Notes: generated from the letters alone by a model not told the origin. DNA of 64,000 nt from Okibacterium sp. HSC-33S16 (GCF_024171565.1 NZ_JALJZZ010000006.1:124001-188000), one strand, 5' to 3'. Numbered from the stretch's first letter, positions 53,414 to 62,159 are shown. Made by a program: numbers and translations.

Positions 53414-54249
53414 CGGCCACCGTCCGATCCGGCCAACAGTGTGTAGCCGCGATACACGGCCGCCTCGACGTGTGCATCGGGCAGGCCGGTCTCCGACACG
53501 ATCCGGTCGACAACGAGTTCCAGCGGTTCCGATCGTGAAAACGATGAGCGGATGCCGGTGGCCACCTGTGCCAGGACGCCCGCCTGGTCGTGAACGAACG
53601 ATGCATTCACGACGGCGCCGTGCCCGGGTACAACCAGGTCACCGTCGCCCATCAGCTCAGCGAGCGCGTGTACCTGAACTGGCCAGTCCAGCGGGAAACT
53701 TCCGGAGCCGTACATGGGGGGACCGGACTCTTCGATCACGTCGCCGACGATCCAGGCCCCGGCGTCCGGAACCTGAACGACAAGGTCCGTGTCGGTGTGG
53801 CCCGGGCCGAGGGGGATGAGTCGCACCACACGGTTTCCGAGGTCAAGTTCGGTCGTTGCTGCGATGAGTTCCGACGGCGCAACCAGCTCGACGCCGTGCC
53901 AGTCATACTGCGGCTGGGCGTCCGGACTGTGCCGCCATGCGTCCAGTCGCGGAGCCTCCCAGGTGGCGAAGTGAGCGGGAATCCCGGCGTGCCCGTAAAT
54001 GGTGGCCGTCGGGGCAAAGACCGAATTTCCGAAGCTGTGGTCGTAGTGGGCGTGCGTGTTCACCACCCGGGTGATGTCTCCGAGACCGAGCCCCGTGGCA
54101 TCCGTCTGGATTTCCTTCGCCTCTCGCGGATTACAGCGGGTGTCGACGAGCAACAGGCCGCCGTCGCCGGCAATGAGGGTGATCGAGATATCGAGCGGTT
54201 CGTAGCGCCGAACATAGACTCGGTCGGCAATTTCGGTCCACAGCGGCAT
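53410..54249 (-). CDS. MBL fold metallo-hydrolase
   Basis: 279 aa. THAHYDHSFGN and LGPGHTDTDLVV, IVGDVIEE and VVPGHGAVV give all zinc ligand motifs of the beta-lactamase fold. Substrate unknown. A TAGAAT -10 element lies 7 nt before ATG 54249. It leads an operon with the S4-domain gene. Confidence 0.9.
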   Translation of the reverse strand: MPLWTEIADRVYVRRYEPLDISITLIAGDGGLLLVDTRCNPREAKEIQTDATGLGLGDITRVVNTHAHYDHSFGNSVFAPTATIYGHAGIPAHFATWEAPRLDAWRHSPDAQPQYDWHGVELVAPSELIAATTELDLGNRVVRLIPLGPGHTDTDLVVQVPDAGAWIVGDVIEESGPPMYGSGSFPLDWPVQVHALAELMGDGDLVVPGHGAVVNASFVHDQAGVLAQVATGIRSSFSRSEPLELVVDRIVSETGLPDAHVEAAVYRGYTLLAGSDGGR

Positions 54250-54256
54250 GGTCCCG

Positions 54257-54262
54257 ATTCTA
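54257..54262 (-). promoter_or_regulatory. -10 hexamer TAGAAT, leaderless-type
   Basis: Minus strand, 7 nt before ATG 54249. Confidence 0.55.
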
Positions 54263-54430
54263 CGGCGGGCGTCGAGGTTCACGGGCGAGGTCGTCGGTAT
54301 CGAAACCGGCTCTTACCCCGCCGGGCGGCTCAGGCTACGCTGAGGGGGACGCAGTGTTTCGCTGCCCACCTCCGCGGAAGCGCGGCGCCTGGCATGTCGA
54401 ATCGCCAGATGGTATTTCGAAAGGTGTGAC

Positions 54431-54763
54431 ATGGGAAAGCTTCACTACGACTCCACCCTCACGGTGGACTTTGATGATCGGGTGCTGGCCCACCTGCAGA
54501 TTGTGATCGGTGCGAAGCTGCGGCGCGGGGAGTCGTTCTACTTCAGCTGGAAGGACGACCCCGCGGTCGGCGACGGTCGGAGCACAATCTGGCTCGCGCC
54601 CAACATTCCCCTGCACTACAAGTACTTCGGATCCCGGCTGCCAGCGCTCAACCGGGAGTGGATCCTGGCTCTGAGCGCGTCGTCCAATTCTGCGAGCGGA
54701 TTACAGATCGTCCCTGAGCCGCAGCAGAAGGCTGCGGGCAGCCACGCGGACGACGAATCGTGA
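54431..54763 (+). CDS. DUF7882 family protein
   Basis: 110 aa. DFDDRVLAHLQIVIGAKLRRG, SFYFSWKDD, STIWLAPNIPLHYKYFG and LNREWILALSASSNSASGL are typical of the small DUF7882 proteins of Microbacteriaceae, which older annotations wrongly called ATP-dependent DNA ligase. AAAGG lies 7 nt before the ATG. The stop overlaps the next gene by 4 nt. Confidence 0.85.
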   Translation: MGKLHYDSTLTVDFDDRVLAHLQIVIGAKLRRGESFYFSWKDDPAVGDGRSTIWLAPNIPLHYKYFGSRLPALNREWILALSASSNSASGLQIVPEPQQKAAGSHADDES

Positions 54764-54984
54764 ATCGCGTCGACGTCGTCTACGGAGGCGCCAGATATTC
54801 GGTCCCTCACCGCGACATCGCCGACCTCCAGGCGGAGATCGGCGATGCGGTGACTGCGGGGCGATCGCACTGGCTCCAGGTGAACAGCGGTGAGGGCATC
54901 CTCGAGCCCGCCTACCTCCTGGTGTCGCCCGGTGCGTCGATCGCACTCCTTGATGTGTCGGCGACCGCGTCGGCCGACGACTGA
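54760..54984 (+). CDS. Small partner protein of the DUF7882 protein
   Basis: 74 aa, soluble, starting at GTG 54760 within the DUF7882 stop (GTGA overlap). Sequence pattern DVVYGGARYSVPHRDIADLQAEI, no recognised domain. The tight coupling suggests the two products act together. Confidence 0.7.
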   Translation: MNRVDVVYGGARYSVPHRDIADLQAEIGDAVTAGRSHWLQVNSGEGILEPAYLLVSPGASIALLDVSATASADD

Positions 54985-54990
54985 GCGCTT

Positions 54991-55536
54991 TTAGCCTTTC
55001 GACGGGGTGCGGTTCTCCGCGCTGACCATCCAGGCGAACTGCTCAAGCTTCGCGATAATCGCGTGGAGGATGTCGGCTGTTGTCGGGTCTTCCTCATCGA
55101 CGGCGTCGTGAACGTCGCGCATGGTGCCGACGGTCGCTTCAATGCGAACGGTGATGAGGTCGACGGTCTGGGCGGTGTCGGTCTCGCCGTTGGGGTACGC
55201 CGGCAGGGTCGTTGTCGAGGCGACCGTGTCGCTGCGACCATCCGGTACCGCGTGCAAAGCGCGCATTCGCTCGGCAATCTCGTCGGAGAACTCCCGAGCC
55301 GCCTCGATAATCTCGTCCAACTGCAGATGAAGGTCGCGGAAGTTTGTGCCCACGACGTTCCAGTGCGCCTGCTTGCCCTGGATGTGCAGCTCGATGAGGT
55401 CGACGAGCACCTTTTGCATGTTTTCGGCGAGCTCGCGGGAGGCGATGAATCCGCGCTCCGGCTTCTGCCTGCGAGTGGTCTTTGCTCCGGAATTTGCGGA
55501 GGAGGTCCTCGTACGTTCCTGCGTTGCCGTTGCCAT
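54991..55536 (-). CDS. dps: DNA starvation/stationary-phase protection protein
   Basis: 181 aa ferritin-like protein. KQAHWNVVGTNFRDLHLQLDEIIE contains the ferroxidase-site His, Asp and Glu of Dps dodecamers. The first 30 residues are rich in Lys, Arg, Ser and Thr, as in Dps proteins that bind DNA through their N-terminus. It oxidises and stores iron and coats DNA. Confidence 0.94.
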   Translation of the reverse strand: MATATQERTRTSSANSGAKTTRRQKPERGFIASRELAENMQKVLVDLIELHIQGKQAHWNVVGTNFRDLHLQLDEIIEAAREFSDEIAERMRALHAVPDGRSDTVASTTTLPAYPNGETDTAQTVDLITVRIEATVGTMRDVHDAVDEEDPTTADILHAIIAKLEQFAWMVSAENRTPSKG

Positions 55537-55719
55537 AGTCCTGTTGTCCTTTCGGCCGGTGTGATCCGATCAGGCTAGGCCGGTGCGGCCCCCGTCATCA
55601 AGGCCTTGCATTTCGGCGCGCGCATCGACAGCACTGACTTCGGTGCTTCTGCCAGCCGCAGTGCTCTGTGGGTTCCGCATGGCCAGCGCAACCCGCCCGA
55701 AACTGGCGGCGGCGGTGTT

Positions 55720-55725
55720 TAGAGT
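55720..55725 (+). promoter_or_regulatory. -10 hexamer TAGAGT, leaderless-type
   Basis: Ends 7 nt before ATG 55733. Confidence 0.5.
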
Positions 55726-55732
55726 GTGATCT

Positions 55733-56863
55733 ATGCCCGCGCATCTACGAACCATTCAGACCGCTGTCCCGACCACAGTGCTCGACCAGTCGGTCGCGCG
55801 AGAAATCTTTGCGCAACAGGACGGGCTGACGCGGTTGGGGCAGCGCCTCGTGCGCACCTCGTTCGATGTGTCGGGCATTGCGACACGCCGCACCGTGATC
55901 GACGAGCTCGATGGCTCGCCGCGGGCGGAGGAGTCGACATTTTACGACGCGACGGCCGGCGCTCTTCTGATGCCATCAACCCGCACCCGCAACGATGTCT
56001 ACATTCGCGCCGCGCGCGAGTTGTTTCTTGAGGCGGCGACACGCGCGCTCGATGCCTGCGACGACATCGAGCCCGGCGATGTCACCCATGTTGTTACGGT
56101 CTCCTGCACCGGGTTTTATGCGCCGGGGCCGGACTATGAAATTGTCCGTGGGCTCGGGCTGAACACGGGCACGCAGCGTTTCCACATCGGTTTCATGGGG
56201 TGCTACGGCGCGTTCCCCGCACTCAGGGCCGCAGCGGCGTTGTGCGCAGCCGATCCCGCCGCTGTCGTGCTCGTCGTCAGTTGTGAACTGTGCACGATCC
56301 ACGTCCGCTCGTCGAACGACCCCGACCAGATCGTCGCGTCAAGCGTCTTCGGTGACGGAGCCGCCGCCGCCATCATCACCGCGGCCGATGGACCGGTCGG
56401 CACGTCGACGCTTCGGATCGACAAGCTGGTCAGCGACCTCACCCCCGTCGGCGAGGGCGACATGGCGTGGACCATCGGCGACGCCGGTTTCGACATGGTG
56501 CTGAGCGCGGCCGTGCCGAAGATTATCGACACCTACATCGAACCGGCACTGCAACCGCTGTTCGTCGACGAGCCCCAGCTTGCTGACGACCCGTCCACCC
56601 GGGTAGCGCACTGGGCGATTCACCCGGGCGGGCGCAGCATCCTCGACAAGGTTGAGGCAACACTGGGCCTGACTGTCGAGCAACTGGCACCGTCGCGGGC
56701 GATTCTTCGGGATTACGGCAACATGTCGAGCGCCACTGTGTTGTTCGTGCTCAAGGAGATTCTCGAATCGGCGCCATCGGCGCCCGGGGAGAGGGTGTGC
56801 GCGATGGCTTTCGGTCCAGGGTTGACCGTTGAGGCCGGGCTCTTCACCCGGGTCACGCGATGA
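55733..56863 (+). CDS. Type III polyketide synthase
   Basis: 376 aa, usual length for the chalcone-synthase-like family. The catalytic triad is visible: Cys157 (GFMGCYGAF), His297 (AIHPGGRS) and Asn330 (YGNMSSATV). It condenses an acyl starter with malonyl-CoA units; the product (alkylresorcinol, pyrone or naphthol type) cannot be told from sequence. Its ATGA stop-start overlap joins it to a methyltransferase gene. Confidence 0.93.
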   Translation: MPAHLRTIQTAVPTTVLDQSVAREIFAQQDGLTRLGQRLVRTSFDVSGIATRRTVIDELDGSPRAEESTFYDATAGALLMPSTRTRNDVYIRAARELFLEAATRALDACDDIEPGDVTHVVTVSCTGFYAPGPDYEIVRGLGLNTGTQRFHIGFMGCYGAFPALRAAAALCAADPAAVVLVVSCELCTIHVRSSNDPDQIVASSVFGDGAAAAIITAADGPVGTSTLRIDKLVSDLTPVGEGDMAWTIGDAGFDMVLSAAVPKIIDTYIEPALQPLFVDEPQLADDPSTRVAHWAIHPGGRSILDKVEATLGLTVEQLAPSRAILRDYGNMSSATVLFVLKEILESAPSAPGERVCAMAFGPGLTVEAGLFTRVTR

Positions 56864-57576
56864 CCGCTGTGATCGGCGCCCCACGCGGCTGGCTGCAAAC
56901 GCGTGACACTGAGGCGACTGAGCGCATGGACGACCCGGACTGCGACCTGCCGACTCTGTTTCGCACCTACGCGCAATTTCCGATCGTCAACGGCGTCGTG
57001 GCCGGGTGGGCGATCACCTACCGTAACGAGATTCGCCCGCGGCTCACCGGAACGCACCACACCCTGCTCGATATCGGCTGCGGGGGAGGCGACGTCGCTC
57101 GTGCACTCGTTCGCCTGGCCCGGCGCGATGGGATCACGCTGGCTGTCACAGCGATCGACCCCGACCCCCGTGCGACCGCGTACGTGCGCGGGCTTCCGCC
57201 CACCGACGGCGTGGCATATCGCCAGTGCACCAGCGGCCAGATGGTCGAGGAAGGAGCGAAATTTGATGTCGTGATCTCCAACCATGTGCTGCACCACCTC
57301 TCGCCGGTCGAGCTCGGCGGCATCCTCGCAGACTCCGAACACCTGGCGAGTCGGATTGCTATCCACAGTGATATCCGCCGGACCCGACTCGGATACGTCC
57401 TCTATGGCATCATCACCGGGTTGCTCTTTCACCGATCGTTTGTCAGGGAAGACGGCCTCATCTCTATTCGTCGGAGCTTCCTGCCAAACGAATTGCGCCA
57501 GGTCCTGCCCCGGCGGTGGCGAGTGCGGTCACAGCCGTTCTTCCGAACCCTCGCGATCTTCGAGCCGAACGACTGA
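56860..57576 (+). CDS. Class I SAM-dependent methyltransferase linked to the polyketide synthase
   Basis: 238 aa. The SAM-binding motif is LLDIGCGGGDVA, with IDPDPRATAYV and VISNHVLHHL as later motifs. In actinobacteria this gene commonly follows a type III polyketide synthase and methylates its product. The FAD-dependent oxidoreductase often found third in such clusters is not present; the next gene runs the opposite way. Confidence 0.9.
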   Translation: MTAVIGAPRGWLQTRDTEATERMDDPDCDLPTLFRTYAQFPIVNGVVAGWAITYRNEIRPRLTGTHHTLLDIGCGGGDVARALVRLARRDGITLAVTAIDPDPRATAYVRGLPPTDGVAYRQCTSGQMVEEGAKFDVVISNHVLHHLSPVELGGILADSEHLASRIAIHSDIRRTRLGYVLYGIITGLLFHRSFVREDGLISIRRSFLPNELRQVLPRRWRVRSQPFFRTLAIFEPND

Positions 57577-57591
57577 GGTCGACGCGACGTC

Positions 57592-58464
57592 TCAGTGCTC
57601 GATCGCGTCCAGAACCGTTGCGGCGGTCAGCGCCGAGCCGGCCGGTGTCGGGTGCAGCAGGTCGGGCAGCAGGAGAAGCGGAAGGTCGGGGGAGTCGAGG
57701 TACGCGGAGCGCACGTCGATCGAGCGAACCTCCGGGTGCTCGGTCAGCCACTCGGAGACGTGCGCGATGACGTCCTCATGGGCGGCCGCATACTGGTCGA
57801 GCCGCGGGTTTTCCAGCAACGCGGCATAACCGATCTGTGACGGCCACGATCGCTCGAGCTCGGCGATGAGTGCCGTGAACTCGTCGCCCACCTGGGCTGG
57901 CGCGAGAACGTTGTTGAGGCCGTGGTTGAGGATCACCAGGTCCGGTTGGACCGGAACAAGGGCACCGAAGTTGGCCAGGGAGTATGCAGCCGTCTTTCCG
58001 CTGGCCGATCCGTTCCACACTTCGAGCAGGGCGTTCGGTGCGTCGTCGTTGGAGCGGATGGGCGAGAGATAGGAAGTGGAGAGGACGTCCCAGGGGTGTT
58101 GGACGAGGGGTCGGTCCAGTTCGACGGCAAGTGCACGGAATGCGACGTCGACCCACTCACCCGGTTCATTACCGGTGGAGTCCCCGATCACCTGGACCAC
58201 GAACGTGCGGTCCGCGTCGCTCAGCAGGTCACGAGCATCCGCGAACGACGCCAGGGACAGTGCCGGATCAGCCGCAGCTGCGATGGTACCGCCCGCACTG
58301 TCGGCCGCTGCGCCGGTCACGACAGCGGGGCGCGGAGAGAGCACAAAGAACGCCGCAGCGAGCACGGCAGCGATCACGACGGGAACACCGACGCGGAGGA
58401 GTACCCGGCGTCGGGTGGGCGAACCATCGAGCCTCTGTGCATCGGCTCCTGCAATTCGCTCCAT
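57592..58464 (-). CDS. SGNH/GDSL-type hydrolase, membrane-anchored
   Basis: 290 aa. One N-terminal membrane segment (about residues 22-45) and an exported domain with VIGDSTGNEPGEW (catalytic Ser in GDST), NHGLNN and the Asp-His pair in LLPDLLHPTPAG. It probably removes acyl groups from extracellular lipid or polysaccharide. Confidence 0.88.
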   Translation of the reverse strand: MERIAGADAQRLDGSPTRRRVLLRVGVPVVIAAVLAAAFFVLSPRPAVVTGAAADSAGGTIAAAADPALSLASFADARDLLSDADRTFVVQVIGDSTGNEPGEWVDVAFRALAVELDRPLVQHPWDVLSTSYLSPIRSNDDAPNALLEVWNGSASGKTAAYSLANFGALVPVQPDLVILNHGLNNVLAPAQVGDEFTALIAELERSWPSQIGYAALLENPRLDQYAAAHEDVIAHVSEWLTEHPEVRSIDVRSAYLDSPDLPLLLLPDLLHPTPAGSALTAATVLDAIEH

Positions 58465-58470
58465 AGCTAC

Positions 58471-58476
58471 AGGGTA
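58471..58476 (-). promoter_or_regulatory. -10 hexamer TACCCT, leaderless-type
   Basis: Minus strand, 6 nt before ATG 58464. Confidence 0.5.
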
Positions 58477-58554
58477 CGTCAGTGTATCGATACGATAACG
58501 CCCTCATAGGGGTGTCACGGCCTGGCGCCTTCCACAGCGGAAAATCGGGTCCAG

Positions 58555-58560
58555 TAGGCT
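58555..58560 (+). promoter_or_regulatory. -10 hexamer TAGGCT, leaderless-type
   Basis: Ends 6 nt before GTG 58567; no Shine-Dalgarno. Confidence 0.6.
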
Positions 58561-58566
58561 GACGGT

Positions 58567-59199
58567 GTGAGCAGAAATGGCGATACCGAAGTCAGCGACC
58601 GCATTCTGACGCTCCCCAACGTGTTGAGCTTCCTGCGGCTGGCCCTCGTTCCGGTCTTCCTCATTCTGTTGGTCGAAGGACAAGACATTGGGGCCCTGGT
58701 CGTTCTTGCGGTGTCGGGCTTCACTGACTTCCTCGACGGGTTCCTGGCCCGGCGGCTCAACCAGGTGTCGCGCCTCGGCCAGCTTCTCGACCCGGCCGCC
58801 GACCGACTCTATATCTTTGCTGCGCTGCTTGGACTCGCGTGGCGCGAACTCATTCCCTGGTGGCTGGTCGTCATCATTGTGGCCCGGGACGTCATGTTGC
58901 TGGCGATCGGTGTACTGCTGGCCAGGATCGGGCACGGTGCCTTCCCGGTCAACTGGGTCGGCAAGTTCGCGACGGCAAGCCTGTTCCTGGGGCTTCCGCT
59001 CCTCATGCTGGCAGCTGCGCTGCCGGATGTGCAGGGATACGTGCAGCCATTCGGCATGATTTTCTCCATCGTCGGTGCCGTGCTTTACTGGTGGGCCGGA
59101 ATCCTCTATCTCGTCGACACCGTCCGCGTGAAAAGAGTGCAACCAAAGCACCCGGGTTCAGGACACACGGAGCCCCGATCAGATACGCTGGAAACCTAG
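58567..59199 (+). CDS. CDP-alcohol phosphatidyltransferase family protein
   Basis: 210 aa with five or six membrane segments. The family motif DG-x2-AR-x8-G-x3-D-x3-D is seen in DFLDGFLARRLNQVSRLGQL with LLDPAADR. It transfers a phosphatidyl or similar group from a CDP-alcohol, as in phosphatidylglycerol phosphate or cardiolipin synthesis. It opens the conserved block with garA and ftsR. Confidence 0.93.
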   Translation: MSRNGDTEVSDRILTLPNVLSFLRLALVPVFLILLVEGQDIGALVVLAVSGFTDFLDGFLARRLNQVSRLGQLLDPAADRLYIFAALLGLAWRELIPWWLVVIIVARDVMLLAIGVLLARIGHGAFPVNWVGKFATASLFLGLPLLMLAAALPDVQGYVQPFGMIFSIVGAVLYWWAGILYLVDTVRVKRVQPKHPGSGHTEPRSDTLET

Positions 59200-59209
59200 G
59201 AGGTTCACG

Positions 59210-59734
59210 GTGCAACACCCCGATGAGCAGAACCCCCCGACCGGGGCTTTTCTGCGCGAGCCCGCCGCTCAAGACAGTTCGAGCGGCGAGGTTTCCAACG
59301 ACACGACGGCGAGTTTCAGCCGCGACTTCAGTCGCGACCTGAGCGCTGCCCTGCAGGCGGTCGAAGCCGACGTCAGCGCTGACGAGAAAGAAGCGATCGC
59401 AGCTCTTCCGTCAGGTTCTGCGCTGCTGATCGCCCGCCGCGGGCCAAACACCGGTGCGCGTTTCCTCCTCGATGCCGATGTGACGACGGTGGGCAGGCAC
59501 CCCGACGCCGACATCTTCCTCGACGACGTCACGGTATCTCGGCGCCACGCTGAGTTCATTCGCCGCGGCGTCGCATTCGAGGTGCGCGACCTGAACTCCC
59601 TCAACGGCACCTACTTTGACGGAGTGCGGATCGACAGTGCGCTGTTGAGTGACGGTGCGGAGGTACAGGTCGGAAAGTTCCGCCTCACCTTCTATCCCTC
59701 ACGTGTTGACCTGAACGCTCAAGCGGGCGCCTAA
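59210..59734 (+). CDS. FHA domain protein, GarA/OdhI type
   Basis: 174 aa. The N-terminal tail has the phospho-switch NDTTASFSRDF with Thr32-Thr33, like the ETTSVFR site of GarA. The FHA domain (about 70-165) shows TTVGRHPDADIFLDDVTVSRRHAEF and SLNGTYFDG. In mycobacteria and corynebacteria the unphosphorylated protein inhibits 2-oxoglutarate dehydrogenase and controls glutamate enzymes. GTG 59210 has AGGAGG upstream. Confidence 0.93.
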   Translation: MQHPDEQNPPTGAFLREPAAQDSSSGEVSNDTTASFSRDFSRDLSAALQAVEADVSADEKEAIAALPSGSALLIARRGPNTGARFLLDADVTTVGRHPDADIFLDDVTVSRRHAEFIRRGVAFEVRDLNSLNGTYFDGVRIDSALLSDGAEVQVGKFRLTFYPSRVDLNAQAGA

Positions 59735-59737
59735 CCC

Positions 59738-60484
59738 GTGTCGGCCCAGGCAGCCAGACGCCAGGGGGTTGAGCGCGCGCCAGAGAACGTGCGCGCCGGT
59801 TCACCGAGGAAGGGACAGTCGTCGCCCGCCCTGCTCGGGATTGGACAGGTGCTCTCACGCCTGGCGAAAGAGTTTCCTGACCTCAGTAACTCAAAGCTGC
59901 GGTTCCTCGAAGAGCAGGGGCTGGTCTCACCGCGGCGCACACAGTCGGGGTACCGGAAGTTTTCGCCCGAGGATGTCGAGCGCTTGCGCATCATCCTCTC
60001 GATGCAGCGAGACCATTACCTGCCGCTCAAGGTTATCCGGGGTTACCTGGCCGACCTCGACGCCGGCCAGTCGCCGGCTCTTCCCGGGGGCAACGGTCGT
60101 GTTTCGACGATCATTCCTGCTGGCCGACGGTACTCACGGGAGGAATTGATTAAGGAGGCGGGAGCATCCGCTTCTCTGTTTAACGACGCGATATCTGCGT
60201 CGCTGGTGACGCCATCCGAGACCTACACCGACGACAGCCTCGGAGTACTGCGTTCGCTGGTGGCGCTCAAGCGGTGCGGCATCGAGCCGCGCCACCTGCG
60301 CGGCTACCGTGCGACCGCGGAACGCGAAGTGAGCCTCATCGAGAGCGCGCTGTTGCCCATTTCTCGGAAAGACGACGCGGGAAGTCGCGCGCGTGCCGCG
60401 GAACTCTCCGGTGAGATCGCCGGGCAACTCGATGTGATCCGGGCCAGCCTGGTTCGAGCGGCGCTGGGCAGGCTCACGTCGTGA
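59738..60484 (+). CDS. MerR family regulator, FtsR type
   Basis: 248 aa. A winged MerR domain follows a 30-residue tail (GQVLSRLAKEFPDLSNSKLRFLEEQGLVSPRRTQSGYRKF); the long C-terminal part (PSETYTDDSLGVLRSLVALKRCGIEPRHLRGY) is typical of FtsR/Rv1828, an activator of ftsZ in actinobacteria. It starts at GTG 59738, 3 nt past the FHA stop, so it is in that operon. Confidence 0.9.
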   Translation: MSAQAARRQGVERAPENVRAGSPRKGQSSPALLGIGQVLSRLAKEFPDLSNSKLRFLEEQGLVSPRRTQSGYRKFSPEDVERLRIILSMQRDHYLPLKVIRGYLADLDAGQSPALPGGNGRVSTIIPAGRRYSREELIKEAGASASLFNDAISASLVTPSETYTDDSLGVLRSLVALKRCGIEPRHLRGYRATAEREVSLIESALLPISRKDDAGSRARAAELSGEIAGQLDVIRASLVRAALGRLTS

Positions 60485-60625
60485 ACGATCGCCAGGTCAC
60501 AGAATGATCACGGCACCTCGACACGCCGGGTGCCGTGAGCGGATGTCGTTGCTCGAATCGACGTGGCTCGGTACCGTGGATAACGCGGTACACGCCGCAG
60601 CCTTTTTCGACAGGAGCACCAACGG

Positions 60626-61171
60626 ATGAGCGAGAATACCGCCAACGACAATGCTCGGTACGACCTTGGGCTCCTCTTCACCGACGGCATGCCCGACCTC
60701 GATGACCAGTCCGGCTACCGCGGCGCCGTCGCCGCACGTGCGGCTGGCATCAGCTACCGTCAGCTCGACTACTGGGCACGCACCGGCCTGGTTGAACCGA
60801 CCATCCGTGGAGCAGCCGGTTCGGGTTCGCAGCGACTCTACGGATTCCGTGACATCCTCGTGCTCAAGCTGGTTAAGCGACTGCTCGACACGGGAATCTC
60901 GCTGCAACAGATCCGTACCGCGGTTAACCAGCTGCGCGAGTCAGGCATCAATGACCTGGCACAGACGACGCTCATGAGCGACGGCGCCAGTGTGTACCTC
61001 TGCACGTCAGACGACGAGGTCATCGACCTCGTGAGCCGCGGCCAGGGCGTCTTCGGCATCGCGGTCGGCAAGGTTCTCCGCGAGGTCGAGAGCACGCTGA
61101 TTGAGTTCGACAGCCAGGCGTCCGATCCGATGGACGAACTCGCAGCTCGTCGCGCTGCACGCACCGCGTAG
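60626..61171 (+). CDS. MerR family transcriptional regulator (Rv1830-like)
   Basis: 181 aa. YRGAVAARAAGISYRQLDYW is the winged-helix region and RLYGFRDILVLKLVKRLLDTGISLQQIR follows, as in the second MerR of the garA-ftsR block. AGGAG lies before ATG 60626. The bifunctional nuclease (DUF151) often between the two MerR genes is absent here. Confidence 0.9.
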   Translation: MSENTANDNARYDLGLLFTDGMPDLDDQSGYRGAVAARAAGISYRQLDYWARTGLVEPTIRGAAGSGSQRLYGFRDILVLKLVKRLLDTGISLQQIRTAVNQLRESGINDLAQTTLMSDGASVYLCTSDDEVIDLVSRGQGVFGIAVGKVLREVESTLIEFDSQASDPMDELAARRAARTA

Positions 61172-61340
61172 CATTCCGGCTGGTTGCCCAACGCTGTATT
61201 AGGCGTGACTGTCGCGCCCAGGCGCACACTCCGCGGTTGACTGCAGGTGCCTCATGCCCTGGTCGTCTCGTCCATTCGGGCGCGACTCCGCCTGGGCAGC
61301 ACAATCACCGGTGGGCCATACAGATACCCGGGCGAGGGAT

Positions 61341-62159
61341 CTAGCGGGCAGCTTTCGCGGGATCGGCGTATTCGCCCACACGGCCGGTGCGCAGCACACG
61401 GTCGAGCAGCAGGTCGAAGTTGTGCGCCATCTCCTGGGCACTGTCACCCGGCCAGATGTGCAGCGGTTTGGCCGCTCCCTGCGCCTGCTGGAGTGATGTG
61501 CGCTCGGGCAGCTGCGGGCTGAGAACCAGCGGGCCAAACATGTCACGCAGCTCCTTGATCCGGAACTGGTGCTCGAGGGACTGTGAACGGACACGGTTGA
61601 CCACGATGCCGAGCGGCTGAAGCCGGGGGCTCAGGCCGCGACGGATCTCTTCGATCGCCCGCAGCGCGCGGTCAGCGGCGGCGACCGAGAAGAGGCCGGG
61701 CTCGGTGACAACGACAACACGGTCGCTTGCCGCCCATGCGGTGCGGGTCAACGCGTTGAGCGACGGTGCACAGTCAATGAGCACGAGGTCGTAGTCGTCC
61801 TCGACGTGAGCAAGAGCTTCTTCAAGCTTCCAGATGTCACGAATGGACGGGTGCGGGCCGTCGAAGTTGATCGCAGACGGGCTGCCGATGAGCACATCGA
61901 CGGTGCCGGGGTGGGTCTTGGTCCAGCCGCTCGGCGAGATCGCCTGGCGGACAGTTTTTTCTTTCGGAGAGGCGAGAACATCTGCGACGTTCAATCGACC
62001 CGCGAGGGCGATATCCATGCCGGTCGAAACATCCGACTGTGGATCCAAATCGACGACGAGCGTCCTCACGCCCTTCGCGAAGGCCGCAGAGGCCAGGCCA
62101 AGGCTGACGGTGGTTTTCCCGACGCCTCCCTTGAGGCTCGAGACGCTTAGTACGTGCAC
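61341..62159 (-). CDS. ParA family ATPase (orphan)
   Basis: 272 aa. The deviant Walker A SLKGGVGKTT with the early lysine, Walker B LVLIDCAPSLN and switch DLDPQSDVSTG are all intact. No parB or DNA site is adjacent, so it may position another cargo. GTG 62159 is chosen from family alignment; GTG 62180 would add seven codons. It is divergent from pyc. Confidence 0.9.
   Translation of the reverse strand: MHVLSVSSLKGGVGKTTVSLGLASAAFAKGVRTLVVDLDPQSDVSTGMDIALAGRLNVADVLASPKEKTVRQAISPSGWTKTHPGTVDVLIGSPSAINFDGPHPSIRDIWKLEEALAHVEDDYDLVLIDCAPSLNALTRTAWAASDRVVVVTEPGLFSVAAADRALRAIEEIRRGLSPRLQPLGIVVNRVRSQSLEHQFRIKELRDMFGPLVLSPQLPERTSLQQAQGAAKPLHIWPGDSAQEMAHNFDLLLDRVLRTGRVGEYADPAKAAR

Noticed and set aside
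61341-62159. Chromosome origin or plasmid partition region around ParA
   Set aside because: No parB, dnaA, DnaA-box cluster or replication gene is near; the neighbours are metabolic and regulatory genes.
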